DNA of 64,000 nucleotides from Reichenbachiella sp. (GTDB lineage Bacteria > Bacteroidota > Bacteroidia > Cytophagales > Cyclobacteriaceae), in NCBI RefSeq assembly GCF_033344935.1, contig NZ_JAWPMM010000001.1, positions 3,458,001 to 3,522,000 on the forward strand, given 5' to 3'. The notes under the pieces are model-generated. The model saw only the letters and a list, made by a program, of their open reading frames with translations. It made no database searches and was not told where the DNA came from. Position numbers and translations under genes: made by a program. Positions 43,326-52,730 of the stretch are shown in pieces (within the stretch, counting starts at the first letter, position 1; each line of letters opens with the position of its first letter).

Positions 43326-44078
43326 CTTATTCAAGATCATCCTCAGACCTTCTAAAGTTAAATTGACATCCATTTCATCAAAGAGGTCATGAAGTGGTTC
43401 AAAAATAAAGGACAGCCCACCGGTTGCAATGACTTTAGGAGTCTCCCCCATTTCTACCTTTATCTGTTCGACCATATGACGAATCATTCCCACATACCCA
43501 TGCATGATTCCTGCTTGAAGGGCTTCCACTGTATTATTGCCCAATGTTTTGGACGGAATTTCCAATGGAATTTCCGGTAAACGTGCGGTATTCGAAGACA
43601 ATGATTTCATAGCCGTACGAACACCAGGAGCTATGGCTACTCCTAATATTTCCCCTTGATCATTCACACTGGTAAAAGTCAAAGCCGTTCCAAAATCTAC
43701 CACGATGGCACTTTGTTGAAAACGATCAAAAGCTCCTACTGCATTAGCCGCCAAATCAGAACCCAACTCATAGGGGTCAATATTTCCTAAGGAAAGCTGC
43801 TGAAGCAGTTCACCATCAACTACCTTAATTTCTCCTTCATAAAACTGATCAAACACTTCTAAAATCACTGGTGTAAGGTCAGGTACAACGCTACTCAAAA
43901 CCACTTGCCGAACAGTAGGTACAGGAACATTTTCTTCTAAAAGAAAATCTCTCAAGCGCTTTTCATATTCGGCAGTTTCCATTTCCAGATTGGACGGCAC
44001 TCGAAAGATATGTTTCCACTCCTGATTATAAAAACCAACTACCACATCCGTATTCCCTATGTCTATAGCAATCGTCAT
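43317..44078 (-). CDS. coaX: Type III pantothenate kinase
   Basis: The 253-residue protein is full length for CoaX, which phosphorylates pantothenate in the first step of CoA synthesis. It shows the ASKHA-fold motifs: phosphate-1 AIDIGNTDVVVGFY at the start, VDFGTALTFTSV (phosphate-2) near residue 130, IAPGVRTAMKSLSSNTARLP, and VIATGGLSFIF (adenosine) near the C-terminus. The start overlaps the upstream quinone reductase stop by 4 nt (ATGA), so the two are cotranscribed. The 3' end overlaps menE by 9 nt. Confidence 0.96.
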   Translation of the reverse strand: MTIAIDIGNTDVVVGFYNQEWKHIFRVPSNLEMETAEYEKRLRDFLLEENVPVPTVRQVVLSSVVPDLTPVILEVFDQFYEGEIKVVDGELLQQLSLGNIDPYELGSDLAANAVGAFDRFQQSAIVVDFGTALTFTSVNDQGEILGVAIAPGVRTAMKSLSSNTARLPEIPLEIPSKTLGNNTVEALQAGIMHGYVGMIRHMVEQIKVEMGETPKVIATGGLSFIFEPLHDLFDEMDVNLTLEGLRMILNKLK

Positions 44079-45097
44079 GCGTTCGTTTTCACTACTACTT
44101 TTCCGGTTGATTTTCCACTTTGAAAAAGCTTAATGGCATCGTGCATTTGATCAAACTCAAAAGTTTGACCTACCATAGGCTTTCCCAAATCAAGTTTAGC
44201 CATATCCTTTAATAGGTCATCCATAACATCTACTTTTTCATACAGCCAGATCAGATTGAATCCCATCACGGATCGGTTCTCCTGAATCATTTGCTGAGGA
44301 TCAATCTTAGGCCTTGTAAGGAATTTCCAAAGGAGCTTAAGATAATTAGGTTTGGAACCAGGAGAAGCAAACTGAGAGGCCCCAACCACCACCATTCTAC
44401 CTTGCGGGGCTAATAGGTTATATCCTGCTTTGAAAATCTCTCCGCCTATGGTTTCTACAATGAGATTTAATTCTCGTCCATCAAGGGCTCGCTCTAGATC
44501 TTTTTCAAAGTTTTTGCTTCGGACAATTTTTCCATCAAAACCTTCAGCTTCCAGCACATTCATTTTGTTATCACTACCAATGGTTCCAATAGTATAAGCC
44601 TCATAACATTTCGCAATCCGGTTGGACATAATGCCCACGCCTCCAGCACCACTATGAATGAGTACGGTATGTTTTTTTTGAAGTCCTCCTAAAAACACCA
44701 AAGCATAATACGCCGTCATACCTTGCACCAGATACGCCGCGCCCTCTTCATAGGTCCAATCATCAGCTAATGGTACAATATGGCGATCATCAATATTAAG
44801 ATGGCTGGCATACCCCCCAAATCGCGTCACACCCATGATTCGATCGCCTTCTTTGAACCCCGCCACTTCAGGTCCAACTTTTGTGATTTTCCCTGAAAAT
44901 TCTAACCCAGGAACAAAACTCCCTTTTGGGGTAGCGCTATATAGGCCATGAATGGCAAAGACATCCGCGAAGTTGAGACCTATGGCATGCACCTCCACTT
45001 GCACTTCGTTGGATTTCGGCTCTTCGAGTGACTCTGTGACTAATTTTAGATTTGAAGTAGAACCAACTTTGTCGATCCGATAGGCTTGTCTTTCCAT
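44075..45097 (-). CDS. Zinc-free medium-chain reductase (quinone oxidoreductase / VAT-1-like)
   Basis: The 340-residue protein belongs to the medium-chain dehydrogenase/reductase family. It has a GroES-like N-domain (VPGLEFSGKITKVGPEVAGF, GDRIMGVTRFGGYA) and a Rossmann domain with HSGAGGVGIMSNRIAKCY for NADPH binding. The catalytic and structural zinc Cys ligands of alcohol dehydrogenases are missing, as in quinone reductases and the synaptic-vesicle VAT-1 branch. It probably reduces quinones or other enones with NADPH. It forms an overlapping pair with coaX. Confidence 0.88.
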   Translation of the reverse strand: MERQAYRIDKVGSTSNLKLVTESLEEPKSNEVQVEVHAIGLNFADVFAIHGLYSATPKGSFVPGLEFSGKITKVGPEVAGFKEGDRIMGVTRFGGYASHLNIDDRHIVPLADDWTYEEGAAYLVQGMTAYYALVFLGGLQKKHTVLIHSGAGGVGIMSNRIAKCYEAYTIGTIGSDNKMNVLEAEGFDGKIVRSKNFEKDLERALDGRELNLIVETIGGEIFKAGYNLLAPQGRMVVVGASQFASPGSKPNYLKLLWKFLTRPKIDPQQMIQENRSVMGFNLIWLYEKVDVMDDLLKDMAKLDLGKPMVGQTFEFDQMHDAIKLFQSGKSTGKVVVKTNA

Positions 45098-45193
45098 GTC
45101 TTGTTTCTTTTATTAAGCAATGCCAAAGATTGGGAAAATCTTATTAAAGAATCCCACATGCTCAATATTTCTATTTTCACTAACTTAATGTCT

Positions 45194-45694
45194 ATGAAAT
45201 TGACAACAAACAGATTGAACTTGACGCCAATTTCTTCTACAGACAGTCTTTGGTTTCACGAGCTAAATATTAATCCACAAGTCCGTAAATATTTATGGAA
45301 TGATGAGGTGATTTCCGAGTCTTTGGCCAATGATATTATCAACGAATCCATACGTCTTTTCAATGAAAACCAGTGGGGTCTGTGGAAAATTGATAGTGCA
45401 AAAAATCAAATTGGCTACGCTGGACTTTGGAATTTTTTCGATGAACCTCAACCTCAGTTGCTGTATGTGATAGACCCCAAACACACAAGAAATGGCTATG
45501 CAAAAGAAGCCAGTCAATCGGTCATTAAGCACACTTTTGAAAAATTGAAATTCAACTATCTCATCGCTTCAATGGACGAGGCCAATATTGCATCGATAAA
45601 AGTTTGTGAAAGTCTCAACATGTCAAAAAAAGAAACCAAAAAAATAGATGATAGCCCTATTGTTTTCTATCAAATAGATAACCCTACTTATTAG
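45194..45694 (+). CDS. GNAT family N-acetyltransferase
   Basis: Read from the ATG at 45194 the product is 166 residues, opening MKLTTNRLNLTPIS as RimJ/RimL-type GNAT enzymes do. The acetyl-CoA region is YVIDPKHTRNGYAKEASQSV, a weak form of the R/Q-x-x-G-x-G/A loop, followed by NIASIKVCESLNM. A longer reading from TTG at 45086 would run into the start of the divergent reductase gene and adds residues that do not fit the family, so I reject it. An ATG at 45188 is also possible. Substrate unknown. The 3' end overlaps the DUF5777 gene by 11 nt. Confidence 0.82.
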   Translation: MKLTTNRLNLTPISSTDSLWFHELNINPQVRKYLWNDEVISESLANDIINESIRLFNENQWGLWKIDSAKNQIGYAGLWNFFDEPQPQLLYVIDPKHTRNGYAKEASQSVIKHTFEKLKFNYLIASMDEANIASIKVCESLNMSKKETKKIDDSPIVFYQIDNPTY

Positions 45695-46556
45695 GTGTTA
45701 AATCAAAAACTCTAGAAATATTAAAACCAATATGAATATCACCATCAGACCAGCTACCAGTGGTTTCTGATATGAAGCCCTGTTCGATCATGGATCTTGA
45801 GTTGGTCAGGTGTATTTGGAAAACGTGTCCACCGGTTTCAATATCTACACCAAATGATAAGGCATTAGTCACCTCCGGTCCTTTCTCTGTTACTTGAGGG
45901 AACCATTCTGCATTGATAGCTACTCGTTTGCTGATCTTGTATCGGCCGCCAACGCCTAATGCAATTACATCATTGGGGTACTCTCCAGATGGTACTAAAT
46001 TCCGATGAATGAAAGTGGGCATAAATTGAAGAGACAGATTGGTATTCATCTTCCGAGAAACCAACAGTTGGAAGGTAGAATACAAACGATCGCTAAATGG
46101 GTGATCTATAGTCGGGTCACTGAACGCGCCGTCGCCAGTCTTAATGGCCAAACTTGTGAAAGCCACTAAGGAAACTGGAACAGACTTCTTACCAGTCTGT
46201 TGAATCAATATTTTATACTTTATCGAACCATCTACAACTTTCTGAAATGACGAACGGCCAATACCCACATTTAACCGATCGGTAACCCCGTAATCTAAAC
46301 CCAAACGAATGTAGGCATCGTCTAGTCCATAAAACTGCTCAATGCCTTGATTGACTGTGCCGAATCGGTGAGAAATTACAAAATCCAATATCCCGGCCGA
46401 TCGCATCTCCGTGGTTTGTCCGCTAATCAACCTTGTACTTTTGAAGGTAGCCTCTACTTCTTGATCCTTTTCTTCCTCAGCTAATAATGACATGAGATCA
46501 TCTTGTGCAAACACAGAAAATGAGCAAAAAAGAAAAAATAATGTTAAGCGTCTCAT
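45684..46556 (-). CDS. DUF5777 beta-barrel protein
   Basis: The 290-residue protein has a short signal peptide (to SVFAQ), then barrel-like strands. It matches DUF5777 in its ILDFVISHRFG opening, FYGLDDAYIRLGLDYGVTDR, NVGIGRSSFQK and C-terminal IHIGFNISRVF. DUF5777 members are outer-membrane or periplasmic proteins of unknown function that often neighbour YceI and cytochrome-like genes, as here. It is the last gene of a three-gene operon with only 4 nt separating it from the YceI gene. Confidence 0.85.
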   Translation of the reverse strand: MRRLTLFFLFCSFSVFAQDDLMSLLAEEEKDQEVEATFKSTRLISGQTTEMRSAGILDFVISHRFGTVNQGIEQFYGLDDAYIRLGLDYGVTDRLNVGIGRSSFQKVVDGSIKYKILIQQTGKKSVPVSLVAFTSLAIKTGDGAFSDPTIDHPFSDRLYSTFQLLVSRKMNTNLSLQFMPTFIHRNLVPSGEYPNDVIALGVGGRYKISKRVAINAEWFPQVTEKGPEVTNALSFGVDIETGGHVFQIHLTNSRSMIEQGFISETTGSWSDGDIHIGFNISRVFDLTPNK

Positions 46557-46560
46557 AAGT

Positions 46561-47100
46561 TTATTTGGTTAATGGTTTGTATTCAAAATGAACAGTGACT
46601 TCTACGGTATCTGCGATATTGTAAAACAGTGCCTTAGGAATTTTGATTTTATATTCGGCCAGCGCCACTGGAAACACGCTATCCACGATCAATTGATCAT
46701 TTTGAATATTTAGTTTGGCTGGAACCTCCACATACTTTGTTACGCCATGAATAGTCAAATCACCTGAAGCCATTACCTCTCGTTCTCCCTCAAACAGCAC
46801 CCAATTTTTCACCTTGCCAGTAAAGGTGGTTTTTGGATATTTCTCTGACTCCATATAGCTTTCATTGAAATGCTCTTGCATCAATGATTTTTTGAACTGG
46901 AACTGATTACTCGGTACAGAAAAGGCAAATCCACCGTTGGACAAATCGATGGCACTTTTGGCTTGATTATTAACGGCTTCAATATCTTCTACAGGTGCGC
47001 TGGAATAGAAATGTACGCGACTTTGATCACTTATATACTTCTGAGCAATAGTTGAAAACCCACAAAGAAGAAATACAAATAATACGATTGGCTTTTTCAT
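46561..47100 (-). CDS. YceI-family periplasmic lipid-binding protein
   Basis: The 179-residue protein has a signal peptide (to STIAQ) and the YceI beta-barrel pattern: SRVHFYSSAP, GGFAFSVPSNQFQFK, SEKYPKTTFTGKV, SGDLTIHGVTKYVEVPAKL. YceI proteins bind isoprenoid or other long lipids in the periplasm. It sits 3 nt after the SprB/haem lipoprotein gene and 4 nt before the DUF5777 gene. Confidence 0.9.
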   Translation of the reverse strand: MKKPIVLFVFLLCGFSTIAQKYISDQSRVHFYSSAPVEDIEAVNNQAKSAIDLSNGGFAFSVPSNQFQFKKSLMQEHFNESYMESEKYPKTTFTGKVKNWVLFEGEREVMASGDLTIHGVTKYVEVPAKLNIQNDQLIVDSVFPVALAEYKIKIPKALFYNIADTVEVTVHFEYKPLTK

Positions 47101-47103
47101 AAC

Positions 47104-47883
47104 TTAATTGTTTAGAGCGCCATCATCCACCCAACAAACAATAGCTTCGATTTCTGCATCTGTCAACACATCATCTTTCGGCATGCTACCATTGAGCACC
47201 CTAGTTTTGATTGACTCAGCATTTTTTTGAACATTATCGAATACTGTCAAATTCACTCTACCTGTGCCGCTCACGTGACAATCTGTGGTAGCACAGCTAC
47301 CGATAATGATTGACTCCACACTATTTTCATAACTAATACCAGACAAGACTTTGATGCCTTTCACATTGATACAACCCGTCCCATCCTTCACGCTTACTTG
47401 ATAGGTGCCCGATTCTAGCCCAGAAAACGAAGTAATAGATCCAAACGCACCATTTTCTAACCGATACTGATAACTTCCATCACCTCCCGAAGCAGTAACG
47501 CCTATAGACCCGTTTGCTGAACCACATCCTGCCACAGCTGTAGATGCACTAAATGAAACCGTATTTTCATCACCTGAGACAATGACTTCTAAAGTGGCTT
47601 CACAACCATTGGCATCTTTTACCTCAGCCAAAAATGGACCGCCTAGCGATACGCCATTAAACTCTGTTAAATCCTGAAATGGAGAACCATCAAATCGAAA
47701 TAAATAAGGTCCTTCTCCTCCAATAGCTTCCAGAGTTATGCTGGCTCCTTCGTTACAATCTGCATTTTCATTACCTGAAACAGTCAATTCCAAATCAGAA
47801 AGATTGCAATCAACCTCTTGATTGTCAGAACAAGCAAAGCATACAATTACTATCAATGTAAAAATTCCAATTCTCATAAGCAT
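47104..47883 (-). CDS. Lipoprotein with two SprB-like repeats and a variant c-type haem motif
   Basis: The 259-residue protein has a type II signal sequence (VIVCFAC). Two SprB-like repeats follow (about residues 30-105 and 110-180), each with G-G-x-G-P/S-Y-x-F/Y-R-x-x-x-G and G-x-Y/F-x-V-x-V-K-D-x-x-G-C. The C-terminal 70 residues resemble cytochrome-like domains of other Bacteroidota lipoproteins: SCATTDCHVSG, a C-x4-C-H spacing rather than C-x2-C-H, then an SMPKDDVLTDAEIEAIVCWV stretch with the Met expected as distal ligand. Haem attachment is plausible but unproven. First gene of the operon with YceI and DUF5777. Two in-frame starts (47883 and 47877) are possible. Confidence 0.82.
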   Translation of the reverse strand: MLMRIGIFTLIVIVCFACSDNQEVDCNLSDLELTVSGNENADCNEGASITLEAIGGEGPYLFRFDGSPFQDLTEFNGVSLGGPFLAEVKDANGCEATLEVIVSGDENTVSFSASTAVAGCGSANGSIGVTASGGDGSYQYRLENGAFGSITSFSGLESGTYQVSVKDGTGCINVKGIKVLSGISYENSVESIIIGSCATTDCHVSGTGRVNLTVFDNVQKNAESIKTRVLNGSMPKDDVLTDAEIEAIVCWVDDGALNN

Positions 47884-47950
47884 ATAACAGTCAATACATG
47901 TACATACACGTATCTACGAAGTAAAGTTTCTTTTCAGATTTCAACAAAAT

Positions 47951-49201
47951 TTAATTTACAGAAGCTGCCTGCATCAAAAGGCCACAAATATAAGCTGCAT
48001 AGGTGCCCAAGGTATAACCTAATACAGCCAACAAGACACCCACTGGAGCTAACGACGGATGAAAAGCGGCTGCCACCACTGGTGCTGAGGCAGCTCCACC
48101 TACATTCGCCTGACTTCCTACAGCTACGAAGAAGAATGGTGCTCTGATCAACTTAGCTACGCCTAGAAGTAAAATCACATGAACCAACATCCAGATGATC
48201 CCAACCAAAAACAATCCTGGAGATTCAAAAATTGCCATCACATCCATGTGCATCCCAATAGTAGCAATAATCACATAGATAAACGCGCTGCCTACACGAG
48301 TAGATCCTACCCCTTCCAAATTCCTATATTTGGTAAAAGAAAGGCTGAGTCCTATTGCGGTTGCAATTACAACGATCCAAAAGAATCCACTAGTCAGACT
48401 ATATGTGGCCAGTTCAGGATAGTTAGTAGCTAAGAATGGTGCAATGATATCGCTCAGCAAATGAGCAATTCCTGTGGCACCCGAACCGATCGCCAAAATG
48501 GTCATAAAGTCTGTTAACGTAGGCATCTTCGCAATACTTGCACTGTAAGCTTCTATTCTATGCTTTACATCATCGATAGCTGACGAATCGGCTTTAAATA
48601 TTTTATCAACCATTTTTGACTTCCCAGCACCGATCAGGATAACAGCCATCCATACATTCGCGACTAAAATATCTACCGTTACCATTTTAGAGAAGATGAC
48701 ATCACCGACCTCAAATACTTCCTTCATGGCAGCCTGATTAGCACTACCACCAATCCAACTTCCAGCTACGGTCGTCATGCCACGCCAAACATCTTCTGCG
48801 CTTGCACCTATCACATCCGGAGCAATCCAGCCCATCACCAATAATGCAATTGGACCTCCTATCACAATACCAACGGTCCCAGTAAGGAACATGATGATAG
48901 CTTTTGAGCCCAGTTTTTTTATCTCCTTGAAATTGGTACTAAGGGTTAGCAATACTAAAGCTGCAGGTAACATATATCTGGATGCCACAAAATACAGTTT
49001 AGAATTATTGCCATCTATAATACCCATGGAATTGAATACTGAGGGCAGAAAATAACACACCAGTACAGATGGGAAAATTCCATAAAACTTCTTCCAAAAA
49101 GGATGAGATGAAGCGTTAGTTTTGAATACAATTCCCAATAAAATCATTAGGAGTCCAAAGACCACCGCATCGTTGGTAATCATAGCTGTAGATTCGTTCA
49201 T
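47951..49201 (-). CDS. DUF819 family membrane protein
   Basis: The 416-residue protein has about ten to eleven membrane segments and matches the DUF819 (YjcL-like) family: FPSVLVCYFLPSVFNSMGI, ASRYMLPAALVLLTL, GWIAPDVI, AGSWIGGSANQAAMKEVF, VGSQANVGGAASAPVVAAAF. The repeated G-G-S/A-A-N-x-A loops suggest a transporter-like inverted repeat, but no substrate is known. Its ATG overlaps the Nudix gene stop (49198-49201, ATGA), so the two are coupled. Confidence 0.88.
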   Translation of the reverse strand: MNESTAMITNDAVVFGLLMILLGIVFKTNASSHPFWKKFYGIFPSVLVCYFLPSVFNSMGIIDGNNSKLYFVASRYMLPAALVLLTLSTNFKEIKKLGSKAIIMFLTGTVGIVIGGPIALLVMGWIAPDVIGASAEDVWRGMTTVAGSWIGGSANQAAMKEVFEVGDVIFSKMVTVDILVANVWMAVILIGAGKSKMVDKIFKADSSAIDDVKHRIEAYSASIAKMPTLTDFMTILAIGSGATGIAHLLSDIIAPFLATNYPELATYSLTSGFFWIVVIATAIGLSLSFTKYRNLEGVGSTRVGSAFIYVIIATIGMHMDVMAIFESPGLFLVGIIWMLVHVILLLGVAKLIRAPFFFVAVGSQANVGGAASAPVVAAAFHPSLAPVGVLLAVLGYTLGTYAAYICGLLMQAASVN

Positions 49202-49854
49202 TTTATACTGTTTATGTTGTTAATTATGGTTGCAAATTCACTGAGGATCATCGCTGTGGCTCCCCATACGACCTTATCCTCAATATCAAAATAAGGTACC
49301 TCTACATTGATTCCACTGTAGAAGGTCATTTGCTTTTGTTTTCTTTTGGTTTCGTCGTTCAAGACATTGACATCCGCTATTACTAGCTCTTCTACTTCTT
49401 TCTCTTCCAGGACAAATCGAGGAATTTTCGAAAGCACGCCTACCACAGGTAGGATATTGAAATTACTCGGAGGAACGAACAATTCTGACAACTGACCTAT
49501 CACTTCGACATCGTCCATGCTTACACCAATTTCTTCCTGAGTTTCACGCAAAGCAGTATAAATCAAATCCTTATCGTCTTCTTCGTACTTACCTCCTGGC
49601 AAGGCTACCTGCCCACTATGGACACCAGGATATTGTGGCCTTACAATAAGGGGAAATTGAACCTTGTCATTTTTTTGATAGAGCAAGATCATGACAGCAC
49701 TCTGGCGTGCCTTCTTGGCGCTATCTCTATCGAACCGTTGTGAGACATCTGGTAGTGGAGCCATCTCTTTCTGTGCTTCGATCCCCAAAGGTTCGGCTTT
49801 CAGCGCGGTTTTTAGTGCTGTTTTAAATGTCTGCCAGTTACTACTATCAATCAA
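49198..49854 (-). CDS. Nudix hydrolase of the CoA pyrophosphatase type
   Basis: The 218-residue protein carries the NudL-style Nudix box GGKYEEDDKDLIYTALRE followed by TQEEIGV, with the LPGG approach and QLSELFVPPSNFNILPVVG that are typical of CoA-diphosphatase members. The first Glu of the general Nudix signature is Asp, as in this subfamily. It would cleave CoA derivatives to 4'-phosphopantetheine and 3',5'-ADP. It overlaps DUF819, which may form a functional pair, though the link is unknown. Confidence 0.88.
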   Translation of the reverse strand: MIDSSNWQTFKTALKTALKAEPLGIEAQKEMAPLPDVSQRFDRDSAKKARQSAVMILLYQKNDKVQFPLIVRPQYPGVHSGQVALPGGKYEEDDKDLIYTALRETQEEIGVSMDDVEVIGQLSELFVPPSNFNILPVVGVLSKIPRFVLEEKEVEELVIADVNVLNDETKRKQKQMTFYSGINVEVPYFDIEDKVVWGATAMILSEFATIINNINSIK

Positions 49855-49946
49855 CTTTTAGGTATTTATCCAATTCAAAAAATAATTGCGGACTGACAAA
49901 CATATCAAGATAATTATTAACTTAGTTCTACATCATTAAAAACCTT

Positions 49947-50660
49947 ATGAGTGAACTTCCTTCCTATGTCAGTGGCGTTTTTCTAGCTACAGTCGCTGCC
50001 ACCTTTGGGTTCCTTTATTACGGTATCAAACTAGCCCAAAAGAACAAATCCAGCAACCATGCGGTAGTCGCCTCGACCTTTATCATGGTCTGGCTTTTTT
50101 TGATAGCCCTTCTGGCACTTTATGATTTTTTTCTGGATTTCGATGCGATGCCTCCAAGGCTCTTTTTCGTTTTGCCTCCGCCAGTTATTGCAATTATTAT
50201 CCTGCTATCTCTCAAGGGATCCAGAACATTCTTGATGCAAATTCCAATTACGACACTCACCTACTTGCACATCATACGTGTACCTATTGAGATTGTGCTC
50301 TGGTGGTTGGCAGGCAGTCAACTGGTGCCTTACTTGCTTACTTTCGAGGGCGTCAACTATGATATTCTCTCTGGTATTTCTGCGCCCTTCGTGGCTATTT
50401 TTATGGTGGGACTAAGGAGTAAAAATCGAATTGGAGCCATCCTTTGGAATTTCATCACACTTGGCTTACTAATCAATATTGTTGGCCATGCCATCCTGGC
50501 TGCTCCTACCCCTTTTCAGATGTTCGCGTTTGATCAGCCTAATGTTGCGGTATTCCACTTTCCATTTATTTGGTTGCCCGGCTTTGTAGTTCCAGCCGTG
50601 CTATTTGCACATATGGTGAGCCTAATGAAGCTCTTCGCCAAAGAAGGGGAACTACGGTGA
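49947..50660 (+). CDS. Uncharacterised seven-helix membrane protein
   Basis: The 237-residue product has about seven hydrophobic segments (for example GVFLATVAATFGFLYYGIKL, FIMVWLFLIALLALYDFFL, FVLPPPVIAIIILLSL, PFIWLPGFVVPAVLFAHMV). No signal sequence or catalytic motif was recognised, and I cannot name a family. It begins 92 nt from the divergent Nudix gene and ends 74 nt before the XRE regulator gene. Confidence 0.7.
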   Translation: MSELPSYVSGVFLATVAATFGFLYYGIKLAQKNKSSNHAVVASTFIMVWLFLIALLALYDFFLDFDAMPPRLFFVLPPPVIAIIILLSLKGSRTFLMQIPITTLTYLHIIRVPIEIVLWWLAGSQLVPYLLTFEGVNYDILSGISAPFVAIFMVGLRSKNRIGAILWNFITLGLLINIVGHAILAAPTPFQMFAFDQPNVAVFHFPFIWLPGFVVPAVLFAHMVSLMKLFAKEGELR

Positions 50661-50734
50661 TTCCCCCATTTTATTTTAAAATCCTTTTTTGAAATGGCAG
50701 AGACTGAATTTTCTGCTTATTTTGATGATTCATT

Positions 50735-52228
50735 ATGGCATTAAACAAAGAATACGTCAAACTCATCTTTGGAATCAAACTGAAGCAGTTGAGACAAAAT
50801 CATGAATTGTCGCTTCAGCAATTATCAGACCTTTCGGGAATTTCCGTTTCCTATTTGAATGAGATTGAAAAAGGTAAAAAATATCCAAAGTCAGAAAAAC
50901 TCATTGCTCTGGCTGAGGCTCTCAAAGTAAAACCTACTGAACTAAAGTCAGAAGTGCTCAATAAAAAATTGGCACCAGTATCTCGACTGTTACATTCTGG
51001 CATTCTTTCGGAATTGCCGCTTGACTTGTTTGGATTAGAACTGTCCCGGCTGCTGGACTTGTTGTCCAATGCTCCTTCAAAACTCAACGCCTTTATCGGC
51101 ACCTTGCTGGAAGTGAGTCGTAATTATGATGTGAGAGTAGAGACGTTCTATTTCTCCGTATTGCGTAGCTATCAGGAGATTCATGAAAACTTCTTCCCGG
51201 AGATTGAAGAAGCTGCAGAACAATTTTCCGAAGAAGTAAGACTATTGGCGGGTAAGTATATCCCTGAATCGGAGTTTGAAGATTACCTGACCGAAAAGTA
51301 CAACTACAAACTCGTCAGCAACGACTTTACTGAACACGCCTCTTTGAGTGACTTACGAAGTCTAATGATTCAAGAGAAGCGAAGAAAAAAATTGGTACTC
51401 AATAGTGAATTGAGTCAGCGGCAGAGAGCATTTTATCTGGCCAAAGAAGTGGGTTTCAACTTCCTGAAATTCAAGCAGCGAAACACGGCCACTCCCTGGG
51501 TGAAGATTGACAATTTTGATCAGGTACTCAATGATTTCAAAGCGTCTTATTTTGCCTCAGCGGTTTTGATCAATAGAAAAAATTTCCTTCAGGATCTTCA
51601 AGACTTTTTCTCTAATGAGCAATGGAATCAAAACATTCTGATTGACACCATGCGCCACTATAATACGACGCCAGAGATGGTTCTTCAGCGCATGACCAAT
51701 CTACTACCGGAATATTTTGGCTTTCATGAATTATTCTTTTTTAAATTCAACCATAGGCCTGGCACAGATCACTATCACCTAGGCAAAGAGATGCACCTCT
51801 CCAGAACCAACCAACCAAGGGGCACGACGTTGCAAGAGCACTTCTGTAGAAGGTGGAAATTTATCACCATGCTGGACGAGTTGGAAGAAATTCACAAGAC
51901 TAAACCTGGAGAGATCATCGGCGGCGCACAAATCGCTCGATATATAGATACAGGCGAGGAGTTTTTGCTATTGTCGCTAGCCAAACCCTTCACGCCTACC
52001 AAGGGGATGAACAACAGCTTGGCACTCGGCATCAAACTTGATGAAAAGGTGCGTAACACCATTAAGTTTCTAGGGGACAAAGCCATTAAGACCCAGCTCG
52101 TGAACGACACCTGCGAACGCTGCATGGCACAGAACTGCAAAGTCCGTGCTTCCCCTCCTTATGTTTATGAAAGACTAAAAAAAGAAGAGGAAAGAAAGGA
52201 GATTTTGGAAAGCTTTAACCCAAAGTAG
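50735..52228 (+). CDS. XRE-family regulator with IrrE-like and DUF2083 regions
   Basis: The 497-residue protein has an N-terminal XRE helix-turn-helix (about residues 10-68; GIKLKQLRQNHELSLQQLSD, SYLNEIEKGKKYPK). A central region resembles the ImmA/IrrE metallopeptidase-like domain, but no HExxH is visible (the segment SQRQRAFYLAKEVGFNFLKF aligns instead). The C-terminus is DUF2083-like with FHELFFFKFNHR, FCRRWKFITML and a CERCMAQNC Cys cluster. This architecture is shared with short-chain-acyl regulators such as RamB/ScfR. The upstream intergenic region is 74 nt. Confidence 0.87.
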   Translation: MALNKEYVKLIFGIKLKQLRQNHELSLQQLSDLSGISVSYLNEIEKGKKYPKSEKLIALAEALKVKPTELKSEVLNKKLAPVSRLLHSGILSELPLDLFGLELSRLLDLLSNAPSKLNAFIGTLLEVSRNYDVRVETFYFSVLRSYQEIHENFFPEIEEAAEQFSEEVRLLAGKYIPESEFEDYLTEKYNYKLVSNDFTEHASLSDLRSLMIQEKRRKKLVLNSELSQRQRAFYLAKEVGFNFLKFKQRNTATPWVKIDNFDQVLNDFKASYFASAVLINRKNFLQDLQDFFSNEQWNQNILIDTMRHYNTTPEMVLQRMTNLLPEYFGFHELFFFKFNHRPGTDHYHLGKEMHLSRTNQPRGTTLQEHFCRRWKFITMLDELEEIHKTKPGEIIGGAQIARYIDTGEEFLLLSLAKPFTPTKGMNNSLALGIKLDEKVRNTIKFLGDKAIKTQLVNDTCERCMAQNCKVRASPPYVYERLKKEEERKEILESFNPK

Positions 52229-52261
52229 TACTTTGAAAAAGTAAGTCAACTATATCAAGTC

Positions 52262-52654
52262 ATGAATTATTATTTGCTAACCGCTGCCATCCTTTGTTTC
52301 CTGTTAGGTTTGATACACTCATTTCTTGGTGAGTTTTTGATTTTCAAAAACAAAAGAGAGAAGGGGACATTTATTCCGAGTCAGGTGAATCAAGACCTGA
52401 AAGAACGACATCTGCGAATTTTATGGGCCACTTGGCATTTGGCCTCAGTTTTCGGTTGGTGTATTGGGGCTATACTTATCAAGATTTCCATAAACCCAAG
52501 CGATTCAAGCTCCTCATTTACGAATTTCATTATTCTGTCGGCTATGTATACCATGTTTATGTCTTCCGCTCTGGTTTTAGTGGGTACCAAAGGCAAACAC
52601 CCTGGATGGGTTGTACTAATAATTATTGGGACATTGTTGATGATGGGAGTATAA
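52262..52654 (+). CDS. Small four-helix membrane protein
   Basis: The 130-residue protein has four hydrophobic segments: LLTAAILCFLLGLIHSFLGE, LWATWHLASVFGWCIGAILI, FTNFIILSAMYTMFMSSALV and WVVLIIIGTLLMMGV. The His and Trp residues in helix 2 (ATWHLASVFGW) recall small integral membrane proteins of unknown function. It is 33 nt downstream of the XRE regulator gene, so it may be cotranscribed with it. Confidence 0.72.
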   Translation: MNYYLLTAAILCFLLGLIHSFLGEFLIFKNKREKGTFIPSQVNQDLKERHLRILWATWHLASVFGWCIGAILIKISINPSDSSSSFTNFIILSAMYTMFMSSALVLVGTKGKHPGWVVLIIIGTLLMMGV

Positions 52655-52730
52655 AACGTAACCCACCACTTGAGCTAGTCGAGTTAATAGTTTGTTATTT
52701 CCTATTCAAGAACTTCGAATCAGTTTTGAA

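Noticed and set aside
45086-45193. Long TTG start for the GNAT gene
   Set aside because: It overlaps the first codons of the divergent reductase gene and adds residues that do not fit a GNAT N-terminus. ATG at 45194 (or 45188) is preferred.
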